Positions 33,092 to 42,208 of a stretch of DNA of 64,000 nucleotides are shown here, one piece after another. This DNA is from Caulobacter sp. RHG1 (GTDB lineage: Bacteria > Pseudomonadota > Alphaproteobacteria > Caulobacterales > Caulobacteraceae): contig NZ_SMZP01000010.1 in assembly GCF_013181195.1 (NCBI RefSeq), positions 62,001 through 126,000 of the forward strand, written 5' to 3'. Each line of letters starts with the position of its first letter. Positions within the stretch are counted from its first letter, which is position 1. Position numbers and translations under genes: made by a program. The notes beneath the pieces are model-generated. The model saw nothing but the letters and a program-made list of their open reading frames with translations, ran no database searches and was not told the origin of the DNA.

Positions 33092-36000
33092 GTGCAGTTC
33101 CAGCGCCTGCGCCTTTCGGGCTTCAAGTCCTTCGTCGAGCCGACCGAATTCCGGATCGAGCCCGGCCTGACGGGCATCGTCGGGCCGAACGGCTGCGGCA
33201 AATCCAATCTGCTGGAAGCCCTGCGCTGGGTCATGGGCGCCAACTCGGCCAAGGCCATGCGCGCAGGCGGCATGGACGACGTGATCTTCGCCGGCAGCGG
33301 GGCGCGGCCGCCGCGCAACCACGCCGACGTCGCCCTGACGATCGACAACGCCGACCGTACGGCTCCTGCTCAGTTCAACGACGATCCGATCCTGGAAGTC
33401 GTGCGCCGCATCGATCGCGGCGCCGGCTCGACCTACAGGATCAACGGCCGCGAGGTGCGGGCCCGCGACGTCCAGCTGCTGTTCGCCGACGCCTCGACCG
33501 GCGCCAATTCGCCAGCCCTGGTGCGCCAGGGCCAGATCAGCGAGCTGATCGGCGCCAAGCCGCAGAACCGCCGCCGCATCCTGGAAGAGGCCGCCGGGGT
33601 CTCAGGGCTCCACACCCGCCGCCACGAGGCCGAGCTGCGGCTGCGGGCGGCCGAGAGCAATCTCTCGCGCCTGGACGACGTGGCCCGCGAGCTTGAGACG
33701 GCGCTGAACCGCCTCAAGCGCGAGGCCCGCCAGGCCGAGAAGTACAAGCGCCTGTCGGCCGAGATCCGCGCCGTGCAAGGAGCCGTGCTTTACAGCCGCT
33801 GGACCGAGGCTCGGGATGCGCTGGAGCGCACCCAGCGCGAGGCCACCGAGGCCGCGCGTCTGGTCGAGGACACCGCCCGCGCCAGCGCCGCCGCCCAGGT
33901 CGCCATCACCGAGGCCGAGGCCGCCATGCCTCCCCTGCGCGAGGAGGCGACCATCGCTCAGGCGGTCCTGGGTCAGCTGGCGATCCAGAAGGACCGGGCC
34001 GAGCGCGAGGCCGAGGCCGCCGCCGCCGAGTTCGAGCGCCTTTCCAACGATCTGGCCCGCATCGACGCCGATCGTGGCCGTGAGGAGCAGGCTACGGCCG
34101 ACGCCGCCGCCGCTCTCGCCCGCATCAACGCCGAGCTGACCGAGGTCCGCGCCCTGGTCGCCGCCGCGCCCGAGCGTGGCCCCGAACTAGCCGCCGCGGC
34201 CAAGGCCGCCGAGGAAGCCCGCGCCGCCGCAGAAACCCAGGTAGAACAGCTGGCCGCCCGCGTCGCCGCCGAGGAGGCGCAGGGCCGCGCCGCCGCCACG
34301 CGCCTGTCGGAAGCCGACGCCCGCGCCAACCGCACAAACCGCGCCCTGGACCAGGCCAAGGCCGAGCGGGCCGCCGTCGGTCCCGAGATCGACCCGGCCG
34401 CGGCTGACGCCCGCCAGCGTTTCGTCAACGCCGAGACCGCCCTGGCCGCCGCCCGCGCGGCGCTGGAAGAGGCCGAGAACGAGCGGGTCAAGGCCGCCGA
34501 GCAGGAGGCCCAGGCCCGCCAGCTGGCGCGCAATGTCGAGGACCAGCTAGGCCGCCTGCGCACCGAAGCCCGCGGCCTGGCCCAACTGACGGCGCCGCGC
34601 AGCAAGAGCGGTCACGCCCCCGCCTTAGACAGCGTCTCGCCTGACAAGGGCTATGGCGCGGCCCTGGCGGCGGCTCTGGGCGACGATTTGGACGCCGCCC
34701 TGGACGCCAAGGCCCCTTCGTACTGGGGCGGCGCCGAGGCCCCTGCTCCGACCTGGCCAGACGGCGCCGAGCCGCTGGCCCTGCTGGTGAAGGCTCCCCC
34801 CGCCCTCGCCGCCCGCCTGTCGCACGTGGCCGTCGTGGCCCGCGCCGAGGGCGACCGGCTGCAGAAGGACCTCAAGGTCGGCATGCGCCTGGTCTCGCGC
34901 GAAGGGGACCTCTGGCGCTGGGACGGCTTCGTCGCCCGCGCGGATGCGCCCAAGCCGGCCGCCATCCGCCTGGAACAACGCACCCGCCTGGCCGAGGTCG
35001 AGGCCGAGATCGACGTGCTGGCGCCCCGCGCCGAGGCCACTAACGCCGCCTTGAAGACCGCCGCCGACCGCATGCGCATGGTCGAGGACAGCTTGCGCGA
35101 CAAGCGGCGCGGACCGCCCGACGCCGAGCGGCTGCTGAACGGGGCCCGCGAGCAGGTGGCCAAGTTCGAGCGCGAGCAGGCCATGCGGGCCGCCCGCGCC
35201 CAATCGCTGGACGACACCATCGCTCGCTTCGAAGCCGAGAAGGCCGAGACCGACACCGCCTTGACCCAAGCCCGCGAGGCTCATGCCGCCGCCCAGACGT
35301 CGGGCGATCTGCAGCCGCAGCTGGCGCAAGCCCGCCAGGCCTCGGCCCAGGCCCGCGAGACGGCCAGCGCCGCCCGCACCGCCTTGGACGTCGAGACCCG
35401 CGAGCGGGCCGGCCGCCAGCGTCGCTTGGAGAGTCTGGAGCGCGACCACGCCGACTGGAGCAAGCGCGCCGAGAGCGCCGCCAAGCGCACGCAGGCCCTC
35501 GACGCCGACCGCGTGAAGGCCGCCGCCGCCCTGGAGGCCGCCCGCGAGGCGCCCGTGGCGCTGAAGGAAAAGCTGGTCGCCCTGCTGGACGAGTTCGCCG
35601 CCGCCGAGGCTCGCCGCGCCAAGTCCAGCGACGCCCTGGAAGCCGCCGAGACCGACCGCCTGAACGCCGACCGCGCTGCGCGGGCCGCCGAACAGGCCGC
35701 CGGCGAAGCCCGCGAAAAACGCGCGGCCCTGGTCGCTCACCTGGACGGGGCTCGCCAGCGCTTCGGCGAGGTCGCCTCGGCGATCCGCGAGCAGGCCCGC
35801 ATGGAGCCCGAGGAGCTGGGCCGCCACGTCGCCGGCGAGGCCGTCGCCGTGCCGAAGGACGCCGCCGGCGTCGAGGCTCACCTGTTCGCCCTGGAGCGCG
35901 AGCGCGACTCCATTGGCCCGGTGAACCTGCGCGCCGAGGAGGAGGCCCAGGAATATGCCGGCCGCCTGGAGATCATGCGCACCGAGCGGGCGGACCTGTC

Positions 36001-36535
36001 GGGCGCCGTGACCAAGCTGCGGGCCGGCATCGAGGAGCTGAACGCCGAGGGGCGCGAGCGCCTGCTGGCGGCCTTCGACGTCATCAACGCCAACTTCCAG
36101 ACCCTCTTCCAGGCCCTGTTCGGCGGCGGTCAGGCCGAGCTGAAGCTGATCGAGAGCGACGATCCTCTGGAAGCAGGATTGGAGATCTTCGCCTGTCCGC
36201 CCGGCAAGCGCATGGCCAGCATGAGCCTGATGAGCGGCGGCGAGCAGGCTCTCACCGCCAGCGCCCTGATCTTCGGCGTCTTCCTGGCCAATCCGGCCCC
36301 GATCTGCGTGCTGGACGAAGTCGACGCGCCGCTAGATGACGCCAATGTCGACCGCTACTGCAACATGCTGGACGAGATGCGCCGGCGCACCCAGACCCGC
36401 TTCATCGCCATCACCCACAACCCTGTGACCATGAGCCGCATGGATCGCCTGTTCGGCGTGACGATGGCCGAGCGCGGCGTCAGCCAGCTGGTCAGCGTCG
36501 ATCTGTCAACGGCCGAGAAGCTGGTCGCGGCCTAG
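33092..36535 (+). CDS. smc: Chromosome segregation protein SMC
   Basis: A 1147-residue SMC ATPase. Walker A is GPNGCGKSN (31-39). Long Ala/Glu/Arg coiled coils flank a hinge at about 500-650. The C-terminal head has the signature LMSGGEQALTASAL and Walker B VLDEVDAPLDD. With ScpA/ScpB it organises and segregates the chromosome. The start is GTG (33092), giving MQFQRLRLSGFKSF. The Ala-rich coiled coils make several false open frames on both strands. It may share a transcript with the two DsbA-like genes upstream. Confidence 0.97.
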   Translation: MQFQRLRLSGFKSFVEPTEFRIEPGLTGIVGPNGCGKSNLLEALRWVMGANSAKAMRAGGMDDVIFAGSGARPPRNHADVALTIDNADRTAPAQFNDDPILEVVRRIDRGAGSTYRINGREVRARDVQLLFADASTGANSPALVRQGQISELIGAKPQNRRRILEEAAGVSGLHTRRHEAELRLRAAESNLSRLDDVARELETALNRLKREARQAEKYKRLSAEIRAVQGAVLYSRWTEARDALERTQREATEAARLVEDTARASAAAQVAITEAEAAMPPLREEATIAQAVLGQLAIQKDRAEREAEAAAAEFERLSNDLARIDADRGREEQATADAAAALARINAELTEVRALVAAAPERGPELAAAAKAAEEARAAAETQVEQLAARVAAEEAQGRAAATRLSEADARANRTNRALDQAKAERAAVGPEIDPAAADARQRFVNAETALAAARAALEEAENERVKAAEQEAQARQLARNVEDQLGRLRTEARGLAQLTAPRSKSGHAPALDSVSPDKGYGAALAAALGDDLDAALDAKAPSYWGGAEAPAPTWPDGAEPLALLVKAPPALAARLSHVAVVARAEGDRLQKDLKVGMRLVSREGDLWRWDGFVARADAPKPAAIRLEQRTRLAEVEAEIDVLAPRAEATNAALKTAADRMRMVEDSLRDKRRGPPDAERLLNGAREQVAKFEREQAMRAARAQSLDDTIARFEAEKAETDTALTQAREAHAAAQTSGDLQPQLAQARQASAQARETASAARTALDVETRERAGRQRRLESLERDHADWSKRAESAAKRTQALDADRVKAAAALEAAREAPVALKEKLVALLDEFAAAEARRAKSSDALEAAETDRLNADRAARAAEQAAGEAREKRAALVAHLDGARQRFGEVASAIREQARMEPEELGRHVAGEAVAVPKDAAGVEAHLFALERERDSIGPVNLRAEEEAQEYAGRLEIMRTERADLSGAVTKLRAGIEELNAEGRERLLAAFDVINANFQTLFQALFGGGQAELKLIESDDPLEAGLEIFACPPGKRMASMSLMSGGEQALTASALIFGVFLANPAPICVLDEVDAPLDDANVDRYCNMLDEMRRRTQTRFIAITHNPVTMSRMDRLFGVTMAERGVSQLVSVDLSTAEKLVAA

Positions 36536-37321
36536 TTAGAAGCCGATGGCCTGACGGATGGGATTTGTGGGGTCGGCCAGCAGCTTGATGGCCATGGCGC
36601 ACGAAATCGTCACCAGAAGGGGCCGGATCAGCTTGGGCCCGAAGCGCACGGCCAAGCGCGAGCCGATCTGGGCGCCGAGGAAGGCGCCGACGGCCATGGT
36701 CAGGCCGATCGGCCAGACCACCACGCCCTTGAGAATGAACAGGGCTAGGCTGCCCAGGTTGCTGGCGGCGTTGGCCAGTTTCGTATGGGCCGTGGCCTTC
36801 AGCACGCCGTAGCCCAGCAGGGTGACGATCGCGACCATGTAGAAGGCCCCTGCCCCCGGGCCGAAGATGCCGTCGTAGAATCCGACCAGCGGGGCGACGA
36901 AGCACGCGAACGGGATCAGCGCCAGGCGGGGGGCGACGTCCTCGCTCTTGAGCGCGCGCGAGAAGCCGAAATAGAGGGCGATGGTGATCAGCATCACCGG
37001 CACGATGGCCCGCAGCAGCTCCGGCGACAGAAGGCTGGCGCAAAGCGCGCCGCACAGACCGGCGATCCCGGCCCCAAGGGCGACCGGCCAGGCGGTCTTC
37101 CAATCGATCATGCCGCGACGGGCGAAGGCCGCTGTCGCCGACAAGGAGCCGAAGGTACTCTGCAGCTTGCTGGTGCCCAGAGCCTGGACCGGCGACAGCC
37201 CCGCCAGCAACAGGGCAGGCAGAGTCACCAGACCACCGCCGCCGGCGATGGCGTCGAGCGCGCCCGCCAGCGCAGCGACGGCGAACAGGGCGACCAGAAG
37301 TTCGAAATGGACGGAGTCCAC
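36536..37321 (-). CDS. TauE/SafE family anion exporter
   Basis: A 261-residue membrane protein of about eight helices with the internal duplication typical of TauE/SafE (IAGGGGLVTLPALLLAG in the first half, GFYDGIFGPGAGAFY in the second). Family members export sulfite, sulfoacetate or similar organosulfur anions; the substrate here is unknown. The stop directly follows the smc stop on the opposite strand. Confidence 0.87.
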   Translation of the reverse strand: MDSVHFELLVALFAVAALAGALDAIAGGGGLVTLPALLLAGLSPVQALGTSKLQSTFGSLSATAAFARRGMIDWKTAWPVALGAGIAGLCGALCASLLSPELLRAIVPVMLITIALYFGFSRALKSEDVAPRLALIPFACFVAPLVGFYDGIFGPGAGAFYMVAIVTLLGYGVLKATAHTKLANAASNLGSLALFILKGVVVWPIGLTMAVGAFLGAQIGSRLAVRFGPKLIRPLLVTISCAMAIKLLADPTNPIRQAIGF

Positions 37322-37359
37322 GACGGCTCGTCTCCGTGGGATTCACGCCCAAACGAAAA

Positions 37360-37379
37360 CGGGGACCCGAAGGTCCCCG
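37360..37379 (-). terminator. Rho-independent terminator of the DUF6481 gene
   Basis: An 8 bp stem (CGGGGACC/GGTCCCCG) with a four-base loop is followed on the minus strand by GTTTTCGTTT. It lies 17 bp after the DUF6481 stop and also ends before the TauE gene start. Confidence 0.8.
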
Positions 37380-37395
37380 CCTAATCCTTAAAGGA

Positions 37396-37788
37396 TCAGC
37401 TGCTCCAGAGGCTGGCCCACTGGTGGGCGCGGTCAGCCTTGCTGTTGCTCGTCTTGCCCAGAGCGCGAAGCTCTTCGCGGGCCTGAGCCTTCACTTCCTT
37501 GCGCTCGCGCTGCTCGGCGGCCTCGGCCACCTTGCGTTCCTTACGCTCGGCGCGCTTGGCGGCCATGATCTCTTCCTGGCGAGCCAGGGCTTCGAGGCGG
37601 GCCACTTCCTTGGCTTCGGCGCGAGCGGCGCGGACAGCCTCGAGTTCGGCCGCGCGAAGCTCTTCGCGCTTGTCGAAATCGGGGTCCTGCACGGTCGGCT
37701 TGGCCTTGAACTTGGCCAGCATGGCCTTCTTGGCCTCCTGCTGAGAGGAGATGCGATCGGCGAAACCGGTGTTCTTCAGGTGCGACAT
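37396..37788 (-). CDS. DUF6481 family charged coiled-coil protein
   Basis: A 130-residue, very charged, helical protein. FADRISSQQEAKKAMLAKFKAKP at the start is split here as FADRISSQQEAKKAML then AKFKAKP; a long Ala/Arg/Glu/Lys coiled coil follows to about residue 110. This fits DUF6481, a small family of caulobacters and sphingomonads with no known role. No cysteines and no membrane segment. It diverges from the ATP synthase operon and has its own terminator. Confidence 0.72.
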   Translation of the reverse strand: MSHLKNTGFADRISSQQEAKKAMLAKFKAKPTVQDPDFDKREELRAAELEAVRAARAEAKEVARLEALARQEEIMAAKRAERKERKVAEAAEQRERKEVKAQAREELRALGKTSNSKADRAHQWASLWSS

Positions 37789-38033
37789 GAATCTTCGTAT
37801 AGTTAGGAGGCGGCGGCTCTAAAGCCCAGATTGACGAAAAAATCAATGCGTCATCGGGCCCGACGCTCCGTGCCTAGGGGGAGCGGCGTCGTGAGAACGC
37901 GCGATATATAGGGGGCCGTTCCCTTCGTTGTCAGGGGCTGGCGCGACTAAGAACGGGGACGGATTGCCCCCTTCCTGAACGTAAGGGCGATTTCTTCAAG
38001 GATTACCGAGACTTGTGAAGCGACCCGGTCGTC

Positions 38034-38060
38034 TTGACGCACCGCAGCGAGGTCTATAGG
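38034..38060 (+). promoter_or_regulatory. Candidate promoter of the F0 ATP synthase operon
   Basis: TTGACGC at 38034-38040 and TATAGG at 38055-38060 fit the Caulobacter sigma-73 pattern (TTGACGS, 10-14 bp, then GCTANAWC-like) and lie about 77 bp before atpI. The rest of the 348 bp gap (37789-38136) between DUF6481 and atpI shows an AT-rich stretch near 37836-37855 but no gene, repeat or RNA I can support. Confidence 0.5.
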
Positions 38061-38136
38061 TTCCGCGCCGATCAAGCCGGCCGGAAATGCGCCTTCTTTT
38101 GGCGCGTCCGCGGCGTTTTCGGACCTGCCGCTTCCC

Positions 38137-38517
38137 ATGCCCAAGGCCGACGAGACGAACGACAAGGCTTTCGACAGCCTGGACGCTCGTCTCGCCGCTT
38201 TCGAGGCGAGGAAGGCGGCGGAAAAACCCGCCAAGGCGGGCGCCGAAAAGGCCAATCAGGATGGCTACCGCCTCCTGGCGGATTTGATCGGGGGCGTACT
38301 GGTGGGTCTCGGCTTCGGCTGGCTGCTCGACCGCTACGTCCACACGAGCCCCTGGGGCATGGTCGGCGGTCTGCTGATCGGTCTCGGGCTCGCGATTTTC
38401 TCCATCGTCCGCAAGGCGATGAAACTGAGCGCGCAGGCGTCGGCGACTTCCTCTAAAGGGGGCGACGACGAACACATGGGAGACGGGCCTACCGTCCCCA
38501 AACAGAAGAGAGACTAG
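38137..38517 (+). CDS. atpI: ATP synthase protein I
   Basis: A 126-residue AtpI-type protein. A charged N-terminal 45 residues are followed by two membrane helices (LIGGVLVGLGFGWLLDRY and MVGGLLIGLGLAIFSI) and a polar tail. AtpI helps assemble or stabilise the c-ring and may handle Mg2+. It is the first gene of the F0 operon, five bases before atpB. Confidence 0.87.
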   Translation: MPKADETNDKAFDSLDARLAAFEARKAAEKPAKAGAEKANQDGYRLLADLIGGVLVGLGFGWLLDRYVHTSPWGMVGGLLIGLGLAIFSIVRKAMKLSAQASATSSKGGDDEHMGDGPTVPKQKRD

Positions 38518-38522
38518 GGCCA

Positions 38523-39284
38523 ATGGCCGATCCGATGCACCAGTTCCAGATCAGCAAGATCGTGGAACTGCCGACCGTGACCGTTCCCGGCCTGGGCGCC
38601 ATCGACCTGTCGATCACCAATTCGGTCGCCGCGATGATGTCGGCCGCCCTGCTGGTCATCGGCTTCTATGCCGTGGCCGCGCGCCGCGCCGTGGTGCCGG
38701 GCCGCCTGCAGTCGGTCGGCGAGATGCTCTACGGGCTGGTCGACGGATTGGCTGAATCGATCATCGGCCACGATGGCAAGAAGTACCTGCCGTTCATCTT
38801 CACCCTGTTCGCGTTCGTGCTGTTCATGAACATGCAGGGCATGTTCCTGGTGTTCACCGCCACCTCGCAGCTGGCCGTGACCCTGACGCTGGGCCTGATG
38901 GTCATCCTGACCGTGGTCGCCGTCGGCTTCGCCAAGAACGGCCTGAAGTTCTTCAAGCTGTTCGCGCCGTCGGGCGTCCCCCCGGTGCTGTACATCCTGC
39001 TGGTGCCGATCGAGATCCTGTCGTTCCTGATCCGTCCGATCACCCTGGGCCTTCGTCTGTTCGGCAACATGCTGGGCGGCCACGTGGTTCTGAAGATCTT
39101 CGCCGGTTTCGTGATCGCCCTGGGCGGTCTCGGCATTCTGGGCTGGGCCGGCGCGGCCCTGGCCCTGACCTCGGTCGTCGCCCTGACGGCCCTCGAGTTC
39201 ATGGTGGCCTTCCTGCAGGCCTTCGTGTTCGCGGTGCTCGCATGCGTCTACATCAACGACGTCGTGCACCTCGACAGCCACTGA
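38523..39284 (+). CDS. atpB: F0F1 ATP synthase subunit a
   Basis: A 253-residue F0 subunit a with five to six membrane helices. LGLRLFGNMLGGHV carries the essential arginine facing the c-ring, and IEILSFLIRPITLG is the conserved helix before it. Forms the proton half-channels. Second gene of the F0 operon. Confidence 0.97.
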   Translation: MADPMHQFQISKIVELPTVTVPGLGAIDLSITNSVAAMMSAALLVIGFYAVAARRAVVPGRLQSVGEMLYGLVDGLAESIIGHDGKKYLPFIFTLFAFVLFMNMQGMFLVFTATSQLAVTLTLGLMVILTVVAVGFAKNGLKFFKLFAPSGVPPVLYILLVPIEILSFLIRPITLGLRLFGNMLGGHVVLKIFAGFVIALGGLGILGWAGAALALTSVVALTALEFMVAFLQAFVFAVLACVYINDVVHLDSH

Positions 39285-39333
39285 TCAACCTCTAGTCTTT
39301 CAACCTACATACCCTTCCTAAGGAGTCTCTATC

Positions 39334-39558
39334 ATGGACGCTGCTGCTGCTAAGTACATCGGCGCTGGCCTGGCTATGCTCGGCATGATCGGCGCGGGCG
39401 TTGGCCTGGGCGTGATGTTCGGCAACTACTTCCAAGGCGCCCTGCGCAACCCGACCGCCGCCGCTCAAGAGCGCCCGATGCTGTTCCTGGGCATGGCTCT
39501 GACGGAAGCCCTGGGCATCTTCGCCCTGGTCATCGCCTTCCTGATCCTGTTCTCGTAA
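39334..39558 (+). CDS. atpE: F0F1 ATP synthase subunit c
   Basis: A 74-residue two-helix proteolipid. The polar loop has RNP (38-40) and the proton-carrying acid is E58 in MALTEALGIF. A strong AAGGAGT ribosome site lies in a 49 bp leader, consistent with high translation for a multi-copy subunit. A terminator-like hairpin follows. Confidence 0.97.
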   Translation: MDAAAAKYIGAGLAMLGMIGAGVGLGVMFGNYFQGALRNPTAAAQERPMLFLGMALTEALGIFALVIAFLILFS

Positions 39559-39567
39559 TCCGATCCC

Positions 39568-39620
39568 TGGAGCGCGGCGCTTCAACGGAAGCGACGCGCT
39601 CCAAGCTTTCTTGTTTTCTC
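39568..39620 (+). terminator. Terminator-like hairpin between atpE and the b' gene (probable attenuator)
   Basis: TGGAGCGCG (39568-39576) pairs with CGCGCTCCA (39595-39603). Inside, CGCTTC pairs with GAAGCG. The stem is followed by CTTTCTTGTTTTC. As b' and b are essential F0 subunits without another visible promoter, partial termination here would raise c over b expression. Confidence 0.65.
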
Positions 39621-39686
39621 GCGTCTTCGGGGCGGGCCGGTTTCCGGTCCGCTCGATGACGCTCTAGCTGAGAGGCGCCTTCGCCC

Positions 39687-40226
39687 ATGGCGACGGAACA
39701 TCACGGCACGACCGAGACGACGGAAGCCCCTCAGGGCCACGAAGGCGGCGGCGGTCTTCCGCAGCTGCAGTTCGAGCACTGGGGCGGTCAGATCGTCTGG
39801 TTGCTGCTCATCTTCGCCGTTCTCTACGTGGTGCTGTCGAAGGGCCTCCTGCCCCGCGTCAGCGGCGCGATCGACGAGCGCGGCGCCAAGATCGCCGGCG
39901 ACATCGCTGACGCCCGTCGCATGAAGGACGAAGCCGAAGCCCAGGCCCGTGCGGCCGCCGCCGAGGTGGCCGAGGCTCGCGCCAAGGCCCAGAAGACCGC
40001 CGCCGACGCCAAGGCCAAGGCCGCGGCCGAAGCCGCCGAGCGTCAGGCCAAGGAAGAAGCCGTCCTGGCCGAGAAGCTGGCCGCGGCCGAAGCTTCGATC
40101 CAGACCGCTCGCGACCAGGCCCTGAGCCAGGTCCGCGTGGTGGCCGAGGACACGGCCAGCGCGATCGTCGAGAAGCTGACCGGCAAGGCGGCTTCGGCCG
40201 CCGAGCTGAAGTCGGCCCTGGCCTAA
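39687..40226 (+). CDS. F0F1 ATP synthase subunit b'
   Basis: A 179-residue b-type stator subunit. One membrane helix (about 36-56, IVWLLLIFAVLYVVLSKGLLP) is followed by an Ala/Glu-rich coiled coil. A polar N-terminal stretch of 25 residues precedes the helix. Alphaproteobacteria and other photosynthetic lineages have a b/b' heterodimer, and the first copy is b'. Thirteen bases separate it from b. Confidence 0.93.
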   Translation: MATEHHGTTETTEAPQGHEGGGGLPQLQFEHWGGQIVWLLLIFAVLYVVLSKGLLPRVSGAIDERGAKIAGDIADARRMKDEAEAQARAAAAEVAEARAKAQKTAADAKAKAAAEAAERQAKEEAVLAEKLAAAEASIQTARDQALSQVRVVAEDTASAIVEKLTGKAASAAELKSALA

Positions 40227-40238
40227 GGAGCGCTGACA

Positions 40239-40748
40239 ATGGAACACGAATCCCTGTTCAGCGTCGCCAACCCGGAACTCTGGGTTCTGGTCGCCCTGGT
40301 GATCTTCTTCGGCCTTCTGGTCGTGCTGAAGGTCCTGCCGGGCGCTCTGTTCGGCGCGCTCGACGGCTATGCCGCCAAGATCAAGGCTGAACTCGACGAA
40401 GCCCAGACCCTGCGGGAAGAGGCGCAAGCCCTGCTCGCCGACGTCAAGGCTCAGCGCGAGGACGCCGAGCGCCAGGCTGCGGGCATGCTCGACGCCGCCA
40501 AGGCCGACGCCAAGCGTCTGGCCGAGGAAGCCAAGGAAAAGCTCGAGGAGCAGATCAAGCGCCGCGCCGAAATGGCCGAACGCAAGATCGCTCAGGCCGA
40601 GGCTCAGGCTGCAGCGGACGTGAAGGCCGCCGCGGTCGACCTGGCCGCCCAGGCCGCCGAAGCTGTCCTGGCCGCCCGCCTTGCCGGCGCCAAGAGCGAC
40701 CCGCTGATCGACACCGCGATCGGCCAGATGGGCGCCAAGCTGCAATAG
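40239..40748 (+). CDS. atpF: F0F1 ATP synthase subunit b
   Basis: A 169-residue stator subunit b with one N-terminal helix (about 14-32) and a coiled coil. SVANPELWVLVALVIFFGL is a typical start. It pairs with b' as the peripheral stalk. Last gene of the F0 operon; the F1 genes are not in this window. Confidence 0.95.
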   Translation: MEHESLFSVANPELWVLVALVIFFGLLVVLKVLPGALFGALDGYAAKIKAELDEAQTLREEAQALLADVKAQREDAERQAAGMLDAAKADAKRLAEEAKEKLEEQIKRRAEMAERKIAQAEAQAAADVKAAAVDLAAQAAEAVLAARLAGAKSDPLIDTAIGQMGAKLQ

Positions 40749-40776
40749 CAGCGAGGTCCATCGGACAAAGATGAGA

Positions 40777-40809
40777 GGGCGCGGATCGCAAGGTCCGCGC
40801 CCTTTTCTT
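40777..40809 (+). terminator. Rho-independent terminator of the F0 operon
   Basis: A perfect 9 bp stem (GGGCGCGGA/TCCGCGCCC) with an 8-base loop is followed by TTTTCTT. It lies 29 bp after the subunit b stop. Confidence 0.9.
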
Positions 40810-40849
40810 ATGCCCCTCCCCGGTTCGGAGACCTCTGCTTCGAAAAGAT

Positions 40850-42208
40850 TTGCAAAAGCGTCGCAAGAGCGCTTGTTCTGGCGATGATCGCAGGGGGAGT
40901 TCCGTCATCGCCATCGCCGCACCGGCCACGTCAGACAACGGCGCACCGTCGACCGCCCCCACCGCCTGGACCGTCTCGGCTCTGTTCACCGTCGCCTTCC
41001 TAGGCGTCACGGCCGGGGTGCAGATGAGCGACCGCGGCCTCCAGTCGGTTCTGCTGGCCGCGATCCAGAAAAGCTTCCAGGTCGGCGACGCCACGATCGG
41101 CGCCTTGCAAGGGCTGGCGGGCGTGCTGGTGGCCAGCGCCGTCGCCGTCCCGATCGCGCGCCTGGCCGACCGTATGTCGCGCAAGGTCGTCCTGCTGGGC
41201 CTGATCATCGGCTGGAGCGCCTTGATGGTTCTGAGCGCCCTGGCGCCGAACTTCCCGCTGTTCTTCGTCGGCCGAGCCGCCGCCGGCGTCACCGAGTTCG
41301 CGATGATCCCGATCGTCTATTCATTGATCCCCGATCTGGCTCCAGACCGTAGCCGGGTCGCCGCCAACCTGTCCTTCGCCGCCCTGATGGCCGCCGGGGC
41401 CAGCGCCGGCTTCTATTTTGGCGACGTGATCGTTCACGTCGCCGAGGCGGTGTTCACGTTCCAGGCCGAGCCGTGGCGCAAGGCCATGCTGCTGCTGTCG
41501 CTGGCCGGCGTTCCGCTGCTTCTGCTGGGCCTTTTGACGGCCGATCCGCGCCGGACAGTGATCGCCGACACCCAACGCCCCTCCGCCTCTCTGCTGGCCT
41601 TCTTGCGCGAGCGCTGGCGGGCCGTGGGGTTGTTCGTCGGGGTGGCCGGCAGCCTGATGATCGCCGTCCAGGCGCTGAACCCGCTGATCGCCCTGGCCCT
41701 GCAACGCCGCTTCGACGCCGACATGGGCCAGATCGGTCACGCGCTGGGGATCGTGACCCTGGCCACCAGCATCGGCTGCCTGCCCGTCGCCGGTTTCCTG
41801 GACCGCGCCCTGCGGCGCCGCTTCGGCCTGGCCGCCAGACCGATGATCATGGGCCTGGGAGCCCTGGCGTCCGTGCCCTGCGCGGTGCTGCTGCTGACCG
41901 CCGGCGACATGGACGCCGCCCTGTGGCTGGTCGCCGCCTTCCTGTTCCTGACCTGCACGGCCAACGCCCTGGTGCCGACCATGCTTCAGGATCTGACGCC
42001 GTCGGAGCTTCGCGCCCGCAGCTTCGCGATCTGGAGCTTCGTGGTGTCGATCTTCTGCGCCATCGGTCCGATGGTCGCCGGCGCGCTATCGGATCTGGTC
42101 CTGCACGGCCGCCTGCTCAGCGCTATCGCCGTCACCGCGATCCCCGCTCTGGTGATCTCGGCCCTCTGCGCGATCCGCTCGATGCAGAGCGCGCGCGCCA
42201 CGGCCTAG
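40850..42208 (+). CDS. MFS transporter (spinster-like)
   Basis: A twelve-helix major facilitator of up to 452 residues. The signature LADRMSRKVVLLG follows helix 2, and GVQMSDRGLQSVLLAAIQKSF in pieces resembles the Spinster-like group. The start is uncertain: the only standard in-frame codon before helix 1 is TTG at 40850, without a ribosome site. A strong AGGGGGAG site lies at 40892-40899 with ATC at 40907, not a usual start, in the right frame. Substrate unknown. The stop overlaps the convergent gene in CTAG. Confidence 0.82.
   Translation: MQKRRKSACSGDDRRGSSVIAIAAPATSDNGAPSTAPTAWTVSALFTVAFLGVTAGVQMSDRGLQSVLLAAIQKSFQVGDATIGALQGLAGVLVASAVAVPIARLADRMSRKVVLLGLIIGWSALMVLSALAPNFPLFFVGRAAAGVTEFAMIPIVYSLIPDLAPDRSRVAANLSFAALMAAGASAGFYFGDVIVHVAEAVFTFQAEPWRKAMLLLSLAGVPLLLLGLLTADPRRTVIADTQRPSASLLAFLRERWRAVGLFVGVAGSLMIAVQALNPLIALALQRRFDADMGQIGHALGIVTLATSIGCLPVAGFLDRALRRRFGLAARPMIMGLGALASVPCAVLLLTAGDMDAALWLVAAFLFLTCTANALVPTMLQDLTPSELRARSFAIWSFVVSIFCAIGPMVAGALSDLVLHGRLLSAIAVTAIPALVISALCAIRSMQSARATA

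Noticed and set aside
33816..35881. Long open frames on both strands inside smc
   Set aside because: They follow from the Ala/Glu/Arg-rich coiled-coil codon bias; smc itself has intact head motifs in its frame.
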